From positions 28,892-92,891 of the forward strand of contig NW_019776017.1 of assembly GCF_001039355.2 (NCBI RefSeq): a stretch of DNA of 64,000 nucleotides, in the 5' to 3' direction. This document shows, in pieces, positions 36,367 to 47,885 of the stretch; the first letter of the stretch is position 1; each line of letters starts with the position of its first letter. The position numbers and the translations under genes are program-made. The notes below the pieces were generated by a model that did not search any database, was not told the DNA's origin, and saw only the letters and a list, made by a program, of their open reading frames with translations. Origin of the DNA: Lingula anatina. Taxonomy: Eukaryota; Brachiopoda; Lingulata; Lingulida; Lingulidae.

Positions 36367-37526
36367 ATATATACCGGAACAGATGATTACTACTGAGGGT
36401 TGTATTGGTTGGTATCACCTTCTGTATACACGACGGAAATGTCTATCCATCCTTTGTTTTATGAATTAAGATCAATGACATTTAATTTTTTACGTTCAAT
36501 AATCTTATTTAACAACTATTACGTCAGCACGAAACAATTGCAGAGCTCATATTTAAAGTACATTAGTTCTTGAGTCGCAATGTTCTAGTAAGACTCAGCT
36601 TTTAGTTAGGCGAGTGGAGAGCAGGTTTTTATTAGATTATGATTATTAAAATAAAGTTGGTAAAAGGTATTTTTTTTTTTCAAAGAGACTTAATTTGTCT
36701 TTCTACCCGCGAATGTGACTTTGGACTTTCTATTTATATCAATTTTTAATTATATTTATAAAAAGGTATTCTTTGCCAGCTTGAGCCACTAAAAATGCAT
36801 TTGCATCGGAAAAAAAGCAATTTTATCATACTTATAGGCATAAGTAATTGACGCGTCGCTGGACTTAGATTCGAATGTTATATCCCACTTTAAATTGAAT
36901 GATTTAATTAAATTAAAATAAATAATTTAAAATGACGTGCATTTCTGTATATTTTAATGTGTTTTAGGTGATTTATATTGTATTTGTGTTAATTTAATTC
37001 CTTTATGGACGCCAGGTACTTTTATCTGAGGGGCCTTTTAAAGGTATGGATATAGTTTTAAAGGTATGAATAGGGGAAAATAAGTAGTTTTGAAGAATAT
37101 ATAAAGAAAAAAACAAAACCATTTAGCCGTGGGAATAAGATCATGCAGTCAATCAGTAATTTGCAATTGAGTGCAATGTTTTAAGAAAAGAAAAAAAAAC
37201 TCACCCACAATATCTCCCTCCTTTTCTGCAACGGTCCAGCCATTTTCACTTATTTTGAAGTGGGTCTCAATCATATCTTGATGAATATTCCACTTGGCCT
37301 CCGCTGTCAGTTTCCAGACTCCAGGGACGTCTTCCATTCTTCCTCGACGTATAGTGACCTCTTGGCTCCCCTCCCTGTCTGAAGTAAAGAAACGCTGAGA
37401 CACAGGTCTGGGCTGGTCGAGACTGCGACTTAAAGGGACTACTTTTTCCAACGATGGGCGTTCATCGAGCAGTCTACTGAAAAGGCGAGAAAATACCGCA
37501 GGTTTTCTGATCATTCGTGTAAACAT
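34937..37526 (-). CDS. acetyltransferase copy 3 (GNAT + YitH-like), 347 aa, three exons
   Basis: Exons on minus: 37526-37205, 36184-36098, 35571-34937. Sizes are exactly 322, 87 and 635 nt, with an open frame. This is the most diverged intact copy at the N-terminus (MFTRMIRKPAVFSRLFSRLL, still Arg-rich and amphipathic). The GNAT loop reads RGHGVG. The start was set by alignment with the paralogs, although the frame stays open upstream to 37652. It is head to head with copy 4, the two starts being 1.1 kb apart, so the two may share regulatory DNA (inference). Intron 2 carries a 20-base G run (35859-35878); intron 1 carries a CA array (36325-36364). Confidence 0.85.
35859..35878. repeat. G homopolymer
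   Basis: 20 consecutive G in intron 2 of copy 3, preceded by a TA repeat. A related G run with the same following sequence ('aaagaagaaatggttact') is at 26033-26041. Confidence 0.95.
36325..36364. repeat. (CA)n microsatellite
   Basis: About 20 CA units in intron 1 of copy 3. Confidence 0.95.
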
Positions 37527-38340
37527 CCTCTGTCCACGTTGTTGAGTAATATTAATCCCCGATAACTTAATAATATTTTTTAAGTTGTTAAGGGGAATGC
37601 TCCACTTAACTGCAATGTAGAGTGATACTAAACCAAACTCAACCTCTGACAATCCATCAGTCTCTCAAGAGGAAAGTGTTCTAGCACGATACCCATCTCA
37701 GTGATATATATGTAGAATACAATTGCTTTGCGCTGGATAAAATATGTCACATGACCAATTTAACCACATCCCTTGTCATAAAACCGGTTCACTTTAAGAG
37801 CCTTCACTCAAGCTACCTGTCAGGTGATTTATGACAAAAATATCTATCTTCACAATAATTCTGGAATTTAACAGAATTCATTCTGGATTTGAGTGGGGCT
37901 AAAAAGAATGTCACCCATTCTTCTTCTTCTTCTTCTTCTTCTTCTTATTCTTATTATTGTTGTTGTTGTTGTTGTTGTTACAAGGTCACTAGATTGTGAA
38001 TGCAGGTTTGGATTTTTATATGAAAAAAAGGATCCACTAAAAGATCGAACTCGTCAATAATCGTATTTTGTTATAATTGTTATAACTAATATTATTAGTT
38101 TGCATATCATCACGGCTGTCACAGGTTTAAGCATTTTTGTATAAAGTCTTTTCATGGATCGATCTAAATCTATGGGAATGCACTCTTAAATACTTATAGC
38201 CGAGGAACGGCCCACAGTGTTGATATCAGGGCCCCGTAACTCGAAAGCAACCGAAAGCGACCGAGCGCAAGTGTCTCGATTCCAAAACTCGCCCATACTC
38301 GCCCCATATAATGCATTGTAGCCTCCTGACTTCAGGTGAG
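37527..38340. promoter_or_regulatory. part of the divergent region between copies 3 and 4
   Basis: Head-to-head intergenic stretch containing a compound microsatellite (37918-37979) and a GATCGATC fragment (38155-38190). A block of TCGAAAGC-type words at 38225-38290 is related to 25129-25290. Promoter function is inferred from position. Confidence 0.45.
37918..37979. repeat. (TTC)n(TTA)n(TTG)n compound microsatellite
   Basis: Three adjacent trinucleotide arrays between the divergent copies 3 and 4. Confidence 0.95.
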
Positions 38341-38396
38341 CTGTGCTTTGAAATGGTTGGGTGACTCGTTATTCAACAGGCGGGGGAGTAGGCAGA
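38341..38396 (+). promoter_or_regulatory. conserved upstream block of copy 4
   Basis: 'aaatggttgggtgac' followed by a short spacer and 'caggcgggggagtaggcag', 232-287 bp before the start codon. The same block is found upstream of copy 5 (48691-48750), copy 6 (53177-53237) and copy 7 (60061-60120, 60673-60747). Persistence in decaying flanks suggests a promoter or 5' exon; the duplications could also explain it. Confidence 0.5.
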
Positions 38397-38627
38397 ATGC
38401 CCAACGTTCGGAAAAGTCTTTCGATTTATAGAAAGACCCTGGTTGAATAGACCGCATGACAAATAGAATAGCAAGAGAGTACGGGTCACTTACATGTATA
38501 CGCCCAGTTCCTTTTTACCTCTACAAGAAGAAACTAGTAGCATTCCATCGATTGAAAAAGGTGGACCATATCCTAAAGAACTTTAGACTATACAGCAGTC
38601 CAGAATTAGTCAACGACGATAACAGAA

Positions 38628-40528
38628 ATGTTTGGTAATACAGTGCGAAGACATGTGACGATTTCACGCTTTTTCAATGCTGTGAGCAATGAACGTCTGT
38701 CTTCGGTCTTAGTTGGAGATCCATTTTGCAGACTCCGGACACAGAGACCTGTGTTTCAGCGTCCTTTAACTTCGACCACGGAGGGGATCCAAGGGGTCAC
38801 TATACGCCGAGGAAGAATAGAAGACGTCCCTGGGGTGTGGCAACTTTCAGAAGAAGCCATGTGGAATACACATCAAGACATGATTGAAACCCTCTTCAAA
38901 ATGTGTGAAAATGGCTGGACTGTCGCGGAAAAGGACGGAAATGTTGTGGGTCAGTATTATTTCTACAAACATTACCCTCAAATAATTGATTTATGTCTAC
39001 ACGTGTAATGTTTTTGTTTTTTGTTTTTTTTTGTTTATTTATTTATTCATTTATTATTATTTTTTTTTTTTTTTTGGGGGGGGAGTATTATTGTCCGAGT
39101 AAATTATGATAAAAATTGATATGTTGAATGGTTGAAACATCATGTCTCATGGATAGAATACACGATCAATCTCTATTTTAGGTACAGTTTATAGCGTATT
39201 AACGATGATAATTTATTTGTAGGTTGTTGTTTGACACACGACTTTAATGATGACCTGACTACAGGGGGTCACTTTATAGTGTCGCCAAAGATGCGCGGTT
39301 ATGGTGTAGGTAAGAGCGTTAAATCGAGTTCCAGTAAAAACACATTTCCAACCAGTAGTCAACTATATAAGTTATATACGTTTATACATATCGCCATTTT
39401 TCCACTTTCAAATTGTACGTGACATATGGTGGTATTGCCAACCCTTTAACAGCTACATTTGAAATCTGTTAGACCAAGGAGTTATAACACTCCTTGGTAA
39501 GACAATGAATAACAACTTAAATAGTTATGGCTACAATTACAATTAAGCTTCGCTTAATTATCTCAGCTTTGTGTCAATAAACCGCATGATGACCGAAACA
39601 CAAAGTCTAGAACTATTTTGTTATGATTGCGAATTTTGAAATGAAGACCCAAGTGTTCAATTGTTTAGAGTTTAATCTGTTAAATTGTGGAGTGTGGCGC
39701 GTGGGGAGCCGATGAGACCATAAGAGGATTAGGAGGCCTTACTTTCAAGTGGGTCTACTATATTTGCTCCGCAGATGTGTAAGTCCGTATATCAGCGTGT
39801 TCTGAATGCGCTGTTATAGTTAGTTCTTATAGTATACATACTGCTAACAGAAAGAATATTTTGATTTTCTCCTGTGGTTTTATTTCATTGTAGGGGGACA
39901 AATACTGAGAAACATTGCAGAGGAATATGGCGAAAGAAATATTCATTTTAGTTCCATTTCGTACATGATAGATACATATGAAAGATACAACGGTGCTCCG
40001 CTCTCTCGTGGAGACACGGGAGGAAAATATTTCGGCGTCTTCAAGGACATCCCTCTTCCACCGGATGCCTTACGCAAATACCATCTATCTGACCTGCGCC
40101 AAGTTGAACTGTCGGACCTCATTGAATATGATACGTCATTCCACGTGGTACCAAGACCAGAAATGCTGAAGATTTGGCTTGGCCAAACAACGGCAGAAAC
40201 GCTCGTCTTGTTGGAGAAGGGAAAGATAGCCGGTTACGGATCAATCAGGCCTGCTATGAACGGTTTCTACCTTGGACCCCTCTATGCAGAAAATACGATC
40301 GGAACCCTGGTTCTCTTCAAGGCTTTGGTGGACCTCATTCCACGAGATTCCAACGTCGATTTTTTTCTGCCACATGCGAACGAAGCAGGTCAACTGATTC
40401 TGAAGGCCAACGAAAACACCGTAGGTTTGTACGACACTTTTCACAAATGTGCTAGGAAAAGTTATATTCCAGTACTAAAATGGAATAATGTATTTGCATT
40501 ACTCTTTAACGAGTGCGGACTGTGCTAA
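38628..40528 (+). CDS. acetyltransferase copy 4 (GNAT + YitH-like), 347 aa, three exons; reference copy
   Basis: Exons: 38628-38949, 39223-39309, 39894-40528. Residues 1 to about 50 form an Arg/Ser/Phe-rich presequence without acidic residues at the start, typical of mitochondrial import. Residues about 57-143 are a GNAT domain: 'GVTIRRGRIEDVPGVW' (strand 1/helix 1), 'WTVAEKDGNVVG', 'HFIVSPKMRGYGVGGQILRN'. RGYGVG at 132-137 is the Q/RxxGxG/A pyrophosphate loop for acetyl-CoA. Residues about 165-347 resemble the second, YitH/HolE-type GNAT domain ('GKIAGYGSIRP', 'YLGPLYAEN', 'DFFLPHANEAG'), as in bacterial two-domain acetyltransferases. The expected activity is acetyl transfer from acetyl-CoA to a small amine; the substrate cannot be told. 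Exon 2 carries only the loop strand, and both its splice junctions interrupt Gly codons. The frame is intact. Confidence 0.88.
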
Positions 40529-41300
40529 GTTTATAAATTCATTCTGTCTCCTTTTATTAGTTTGTTTTTGGAATTGGTTTAATTATCTTATTATCTCTTT
40601 CTGTTTGTATGCAATTGACATTATTTCAATTGATTGTGTCATTGAAGGGGTCTCAAATCAATCAACATGAATGGACTTATTGATTTAATAATCATGTATC
40701 ATTGAGGCCTCTTTGTTGCCCAAATTATTGAAGTGTATAATGTCACAGTAATCCCATTTGTTCATTGCGTTATTCTAAAGTTAATGTCAGTTTTGGAGTA
40801 ATTTCACGACCAAAACCTCAACTGACTGTCATATTTCATTAACTAGACTAATAATGACATTTAGCATTTATAGATTGGCACCTTATGAAATCCTTCATGA
40901 GAAACGACCAATGTTTAAACAGTCATCGAGCTCAGCTTTGAGTTTCATGTATATAGGCCAAGACATCATTGAACTTACATAACACTACTTGATTTTGATG
41001 TTAATATAAGGCTTTGGATTGGTAATAAATAAATATGGTTTTCATAGATAATATTTGACTGGTAATGTCCAACCTTGGAGAAGCTTGTTTGTGGCGACCT
41101 GGTGGAGAGTGCTCCCCCACTAACCGGTCTTTAATTATCAAAATACAAACATCATTTTTAAGCATATAACAGGGAGTAAACAAGGGCAATGTTTCTGGAT
41201 GATTGCCCTTGCGTGACGATATAGTCGAGGGTATTATGTTACAACAACTCGTCGGTCACTGCATGTATAGCACGCAAGGACTATATAGGTGTATTAAAAG
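40529..41300 (+). other. 3' flank of copy 4, conserved in copies 5 and 6
   Basis: Collinear with 50798-51410 and 57617-58270. It includes 'ggccaagacatcattgaact' and the block 'gtgctcccccactaaccgg', which is inverted behind copy 6. Probably 3' untranslated region plus spacer. Confidence 0.65.
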
Positions 41301-41715
41301 TCAAAGAAAAGGCATGTGTTTTTCACTGGATCTTGGTTTATTCACATGGATTCACAAGACACTTAAAAACATTTCTGCCATTCCTTTAAACTATAAATTT
41401 CAAGTAGAAATAACAGATTCAAAAGTAAGAGTACTATGTGTTCCTCCTACGGAGACACTGTGATGAATGAAATAAAGTGCATAACTCATGGGGCACCACC
41501 CTGAATGAAAACTTGTCATTTATGCAAATGAATGCATTAGATGAACCGGACACCAGGCTCCTCAATCGCAACAAAAGTAAACTAAACCTTACATACCGGC
41601 CACCGAAAGGCGATTTAATCAAGATTCAAAATAGCCTTTCTAATCAAATATAAACACTATTTAATTTACTCAAAAAATGTCCTATAAAGTCACTGTCACT
41701 TAAATGCAATGCACA

Positions 41716-42429
41716 TTAAACAAAATTTCCTTCCAATAAACACAATTTTCGCACATCACGGCGAAAGCGTCCCTTGGCTGTTTTAACAATCACCTGACGC
41801 ACATGTCCGTATTTATCAGGAAAAGTTTCCTCTATCAGTCCTTTAGGCCACTGGCCGCGAAAGGCATTTTCATCAATAAGTAAAACAAAGTCACCTTTTT
41901 CAAAGTTCTTTGCTGGTCGGAGCGTGGGGCCATAACTTTACTACTGGGAACTGCATTCCATCTGCGGCACACAATCTGTAGACTGATTCTTCTTCCTGTC
42001 GCTACCGCTGCACTCTGGACTGCAACTACGGGGTCAGTAACAACAGACGTAGCGTTGGCACCAGGCTCACGTTGCAGTGCGGAGCTGTTGGCAGGTACAC
42101 AGGGTGGGTGTAGTAACGCATGATGTCGCTTGCCACATCCAGGGACTTGACACAACTGTTTCCATTGACACGTTCTCGCCGTGTGTGGAGGGTTGGACTG
42201 AAGACAATTGAAACACAGTTTGTTTTCCGACACAAAATTTCTCCTATCGCTGTAATTCATTCTAGCAAATTTGAAACATTGCTTTATTGTATGATTTCCA
42301 GAGCAAAACACACACGGGTCTCTCTGGACTGACGATGGCTGGGACATGTTGGAGTTACTGTTGCTTTTCTCGGCAGGGTGAATGTTAGTGGCTAGTGTAG
42401 TGGTCTTATAAGACGGGTTTTGACAACTG
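41716..42429 (-). pseudogene. BEL/Pao LTR retrotransposon relic: gag zinc knuckles joined to the pol C-terminus
   Basis: On minus, 42420 to about 41935 reads as a BEL/Pao-type gag C-terminus with tandem zinc knuckles (CVFCSGNHTIKQC, then CFNCL...C and CQVPGCGKRHHALLH). Immediately after, in another frame, 41935-41716 reads as the DUF5641-like end of pol ('KGDFVLLIDENAFRGQWPKG', 'VRKLCLL', stop at 41716-41718). Protease, reverse transcriptase, RNase H and integrase are all missing, so a single internal deletion joined gag to the pol tail. The upstream part is cut by a CA array with the N at 42430. No LTRs were recognised. Confidence 0.75.
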
Positions 42430-42430
42430 N

Positions 42431-42462
42431 ACACACACACACACACACACACACACAATAAT
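42431..42462. repeat. (CA)n microsatellite next to an N
   Basis: A CA array directly following the N at 42430; a typical assembly break. Confidence 0.95.
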
Positions 42463-42546
42463 ACATATCTTGCAGATTTCAGAAATCCATTTTGCTACAA
42501 ATACGAGGTTTCACTAGAACCTAAATTGTAATGAAATGAGAAATAA

Positions 42547-42554
<8 letters not shown>

Positions 42555-42638
<84 letters not shown>
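42555..42638. repeat. (CT)n(CA)n compound microsatellite
   Basis: A CT array at 42555-42584 followed by a CA array to 42638. Confidence 0.97.
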
Positions 42639-42641
<3 letters not shown>

Positions 42642-42789
42642 CCGGGTAGTAAATGCACGAATGGTGCAGTTTTTAAATGATGTAACTGAATGAAGTGGCG
42701 GATGAGGTAACGTATCACCTTGTAAAACGTACGCACTACCGTATACCTCTGGTAAAGACAGTGTCCCTGATCTCAAACTTAGTTATCTA

Positions 42790-43018
42790 TGAGGATCGAT
42801 CCATTTCCAATGGGTTTCTCGCTAAATTGCTTTCAACTAAAGCAGCTTAGATGTCTGGTACGCCTACTGAAGCTGCTAAACGATAATTAATTACCCTCTA
42901 GCAACTTGAGTAGGCGTTACAGACATCTAAGCCTCTTAAGTTGTTTGCAATTTAGCGAGAACCCCTGCGAGATAGATCGATCCGTAATTAGTACGATAGG
43001 GTTGGGAATGGTCCCATA
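42790..43018. mobile_element. GATCGATC foldback family, copy 4 (most complete)
   Basis: The arms carry, from outside in, GGGACCATTCCCAACCC (right side), GATCGATC, 'ttctcgctaaattgc' and 'gcttagatgtctg'; the centre is 'ctactgaagctgctaaacg'. Nearly the whole element is palindromic and there is no coding capacity. Confidence 0.8.
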
Positions 43019-43639
43019 ATCTTATTTCTGTGGATATTTGAATTAGAATTGTTTACAGTAAGCAGCACTGGTTTCAGGTATGGAAGGCGGAAAAGGGTGC
43101 TCCTAAAGTGTGTCTTTCCAAGATCCGCCGTTGCACAAATATCCGGTACCTGTTAATTGTTATCCCTTTAAGATCTAATATTAAAATGAATATTTCATTA
43201 TCTTTAATTCACCGTAATGTTTTAACATTAAAATATTCACCTTGTAAGTTACAATGTAGATGTTACGTGTTAATATAGGTTCACCATTGCCTCGTTAAAG
43301 CGTTTGAACCAATCAATAGAAATATTCTATAAATTCATTAGCAAAGATTAAGAGATATAAAATCCTTAGATTTCTGGTGTGATAAACAATATGCCCGATG
43401 GCACCATTGACATTTAATTTTTTTACTATTCAATTAAAAGAAAACATAGGACGACAACAATGATGGATGACAACGAATTTGCAACTGTCGATCTTATATT
43501 TTAGGGCACTGACAGTTCGGGCATTATATAATATAGCAGTGGCGGATTAAGATAGATAGATTTTATTATACATTTAATTATGCTATTAATATTTAAAACT
43601 TCTTGCACTAGTAAAATCCAACTTTCTTGGTTGTTAGTA

Positions 43640-43658
43640 AATATTATTATTATTATTA

Positions 43659-43691
<33 letters not shown>
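43640..43691. repeat. (ATT)n microsatellite
   Basis: ATT units with one interruption. Confidence 0.95.
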
Positions 43692-43693
<2 letters not shown>

Positions 43694-44136
43694 TTTATTA
43701 AAACTTCCGGTACACTGACACTGACTTTGCACAAACTCTCAGCACGCGAGGATGTAGGTCAAAATTATTCAGATATATTTTCTCTTGGGGGATGTCTGAT
43801 TTCGATGTCTGAAAAAAAATCACATCAATGGTCCCCGCTTGAAATTATAATTTTGACTAGCTGATTCAAAGTTCTAAACCGTACCAAATGGCAACGTTCC
43901 TTATCCGTCCTGTCACGCATGCGCCATTAGCTCCGCCCCTCTGACTTCTCATGAATATTTAATACTCAGCCCAGACTGCTGCAACGTGCGTCATTCAAAT
44001 CTGTCCATTTATACTACTTCCGCCTACTGCAACCAGACAGCTAGCATAATCAATAACAGCTTGACCAGTGCCAGTATTTTATTATCATGTGCCACTTATG
44101 CATCAGTCGGATAGCTTAAATGACCCTTAAGGTCTA

Positions 44137-44372
44137 TCAATGGGACCGTTCCCAGACCCTATCGCACTAACTGTGGATCGATCTATCTCCTAGGTGATTC
44201 TCGCTAAATTGCAATCATCTTAAGCGGCTTAGATATCTGTCACGCCCAATGAGGCCGGGTAATTAACTATCGTGTAAAGCAGCTTCAGTAGGCGTGCCAG
44301 ATATGTAAGCCGCTAAAGCTGAAAGCAATTTACCATCCTATTAGATCGATCTAGGTATGGGAACCCAGTCTA
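44137..44372. mobile_element. GATCGATC foldback family, copy 5
   Basis: Begins GGGACCGTTCCCAGACCC and ends in 'tagatcgatctaggtatggga'; the inner sequences match the 42790 copy ('ttctcgctaaattgc', 'gcttagatatctg'). Confidence 0.8.
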
Positions 44373-45289
44373 TGATTCCATTAATAATTGTATAATTCAT
44401 AAAATAATGAAAATTAAGTAGCCGTGGCGTGGCGGAGGACTGCACCTTCTGGGCGCTTTTCTAGTTTATTATGAATGATTGACGCACAACCCCTATACAT
44501 GCATCTGCGTGTGAAAGGAGATCGTTAGAAACATCGCTCATTTCCAATTTGAAAGATCTGGGTCACTGAATCGATGTCACCCGTTGTTTTCCTTTGTAAT
44601 ATACTTCTATACAAAGCACCTGTGTATATTGAAGGCACTGTACTGTCCGCAAAGTCGCATAAGCATACAGAGGAGATAGAGCACAATATCAGACGTAAGT
44701 ACTGATATAAATATATCATACATACAACTTTTGTCTTGCATTGACATATACCGCACTACTGCGGTGGTTATATATGGCGCAGGTAGTCCGTTATTGCCCG
44801 ATCACAGCTTGAAGAAAGAGGTTACAGTGATAACGTTCATTAGCAACCAAAGGTAGTTGGATTGTACAATTCTGTAAAGAATGTTTAAATACAGTGGCAG
44901 TGCGGGATAGTACGCTAATAAGAACAGTTAGATGTATGGTCATTACATTGAACATATTGGGACGACCTCGTCTCCTTGGAGAGGTTGTCCAAAAGATGAT
45001 AAAATCACCGAGGCCCGTGTGAGGTCTGCGGGTACCGTTTTATTATTTTTTCTCTTGATAAAGCTACCTCTTTGTCGTCACGTTGTTGCCTTTTCATGCG
45101 TTAAATTCCTTATAAATACTTAATCGCTACAGTTGACTGTGCCTGTAGTGCCGTAGCCATGTTAATGTGTCTCGGCTTGGTCGCATGTACACGGGTAACG
45201 TACAGGTCCAACAAGAAGGAGAAACCGCATGGTGACCCATTTTGTGGTATCGTGAAATTACAGCAAGGATGACCAAAGGTTGTTTAATT
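44373..45289. other. intergenic, no gene seen
   Basis: No coding pattern recognised. Short ORFs at 44525-44719 and 44932-45123 have no family resemblance. Confidence 0.5.
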
Positions 45290-47584
45290 TCGTAATAGAT
45301 AAAAAGAATAACATATTAACTATGATATCTACAATTTTTAGAGCACAACATTAATTACTTTTTGTGCTACGCTCAAATTAACAGAACGCCCCTTAGACTA
45401 TGATCTGGGGGTACGGACACTTCACATTCAAGTAACTGATGCTTTTGTAACTGAAATATCATATTGTTTACCAGTTATTTTTGTCAAAATTCTAAAAATA
45501 ATATCAAACTTAAGATATAACAGCAGTACTTTAACCAAAAGGATACAAGTACATGTATTAATCAAAGAGTTTTTTAGAGAAACACCACAGCACGTCTTTC
45601 AGTGGATGCTGAAGCTTGGTTGTGTGTCATTCAGTTTGACTTTCATTCACCAGACTTTAATTTTAACTTTTCTTTCTGTTGCTTGACCTTTTTTATTTAT
45701 TCATTTTTTTCTTTTAGTCTTGATTCCTGTTTTTGGAGTCTTTTCTTCTTTTTCATCTCTCGTTAATTTGCACCTCTTGTTCTACTGTTTTCAGGATTGT
45801 TGGGTTTCTGCTTCTCCTTAACTCTCTGTCAGTATGCCCTAATTTCTTCTCTTTACTTTAGTCTTTCTTGCTGGGCCAGCCTAGGATGATTCTTCATTTT
45901 TTTTTATTCTCTTCTATGTTACGTGCATTCAACGTATAACGTCTTCCTTACGTGCTTCAGCAAGATTATCTTTACGGATATTATCTCTTTGACGTCTTTT
46001 TTTCAAATTATTTTTTGCTGAAAGTAAAATTTTCAGAATCCCCTTTTCTTTTCCTATTTGGCTTTTTGTTTATTGTCATCCATATTTGATACTTCATTCA
46101 CTGAGAGTATAATAAATGTACTGTTAATCATGCAAGTATTGAAGTGTTCGTACCGCCTCAAAATATATCATATATATAAATTCATAGAATATTAATCCAT
46201 TTACAGTTTATTATTTTGCAATTAGCTATATTTGGCAATATATTCAAACCAACATTGTTCATTTTGAATGCAAAGAATAGCATCTTTACTGATATTATTT
46301 CTTTGCAAAATCTCTTGCCTGACTCTAATTAATCAGTATCACTTTATCGAATATATTTATATACAATGTTTTTTCTAAACATCACAAGACATGAATGTAT
46401 TTAATATAGTCTAAAACAATATTTTGTACCATCATTTTGATGTTTTATCACCATTGATAAGTAGCCAGTTATCCAATGGTTAATGTATAACTTGGGGGTA
46501 CGGAAACTACAGTGGGGGTACNTTAACATTACTCCATAGAATATTAATCCATATACAACTTATTATTTTGCAATTAGCTATATTTGGCAATATATTCTAA
46601 CCAATATTGTTCATTTTGAATGCAAAAAGTAGCATCTTTACTGATATTATTTCTTTGCAAAATCTCTTGCCTGACTCTAATCAGTATCACTTTATTGAAT
46701 ATATATTTATATACAATGTTTTTTCTAAACATCATAAGACATGAATGCATTTTATATAGTCTAAAACAATATTTTGCACCATATTTTGAAGTTTTATCAT
46801 CATTGATATGTAGCCAGTTATCCAATGATTAATGTATAACTTGGGGGTACGGACACTACATTTGGCACCAAATTCTTGCATATCTTTTCATAATAAGGGG
46901 TTATGTGCTATTTTCTTCCTGCAAAATAAATGTCAGTGTAGACATTATAGAATAATAAAATCAGACAGAATATACAAAAAGTAGGAGACACCAAGGGGCT
47001 CATGATTATAAATACCATAGCATTAATAATAATGGTTACATATGCACAACTCCTTTATTATGTTTAAGTCATACAGGTAACATGGTAAATTCATCTTATT
47101 ATCACGTAGGTGATTTCAAAGTAATATTTGGCCTTATCAAATATGTTTTTCATTGCATTAACAAAAATAAGTAAAATGTGTATCAAAACCCGTTTCTGCA
47201 AAATGGTTAAAATATATTTTTTTCCTCAGAACATATATTTGGAAGAACCTGCTAGAAGAGAAGACACATGTTGTGGGAATTATACACCAATATCATATTC
47301 ACCATAAATCATTGACATAAAGAGCTAGTGCATCATGTTTATGACCTTCACGGCAAATGACCCACCGTAACAGTTAAAAATAGGTTCTTTTTGAACACAT
47401 AATTGGCTATATTTTTGTATATTGTAATCCGATTATTATAATTCTTTTTTTTATTATTATTTTGCTCCTATGAACAGTGTCTTTGATATTAGTCTATCAG
47501 CAATCTCCAATCATAAATTGTTAATTTATCAGATACTTGTAACATTAACCTCATTTAATTGTTCACCCTGATTGTGAAACAGCC
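45290..47584. mobile_element. longer relative of the CGGCTGTTTCAC element, left end unclear
   Basis: 45335-45500 matches 6340-6505 ('taattactttttgtgctac', 'caaattaacag'). 47430-47584 matches 7460-7612 and ends in the same terminus (reverse complement CGGCTGTTTCACAATCAGGG). The middle, about 900 bp longer than in the 6228 element, includes a purine-strand-biased stretch (45600-46050, Lys/Glu/Arg-rich on minus, broken by stops) that could be a decayed coding region. Confidence 0.5.
46181..46855. repeat. direct repeat of about 310 bp across the N at 46522
   Basis: 46181-46513 recurs at 46540-46855 with several substitutions and small indels (for example an extra 'aatt', and 'tatata' length). 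Either an assembly overlap of two alleles or a real tandem copy. Confidence 0.7.
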
Positions 47585-47885
47585 GTAATAGCGAAATCAC
47601 CATTAGTTTCGAGGCTATTATTCGCGACACGTAAATCCCGTTGCAATGACCTCTGCGTATGCATAATTCGTCATTTTGATGTGTCTTTCATGTAATTAAA
47701 CATAGCGGCAAGTTTGGATTGCTAGTCATAATAGCATATAACAAAACATGTAACAAAAACACGAAAGCTTATAATAGATTGAATCACTCGGTACCTCTGA
47801 TAGAAAAGCTTGCGGTAAATATTCACCTGAAGAATGCTAAAGTCATGTTTTATTATGTATAAAAATTTCAAAATTAAACATGGAT

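Noticed and set aside
43540-43556. Start of a transposon ('gcagtggcggattaag')
   Set aside because: The word is a common MITE terminus in animal genomes, but no matching opposite end was found.
45600-46050. A gene on the minus strand, suggested by Lys/Glu/Arg-rich translation
   Set aside because: Stops in all frames and no splice pattern found. Kept only as a possible decayed region inside the repeat at 45290-47584.
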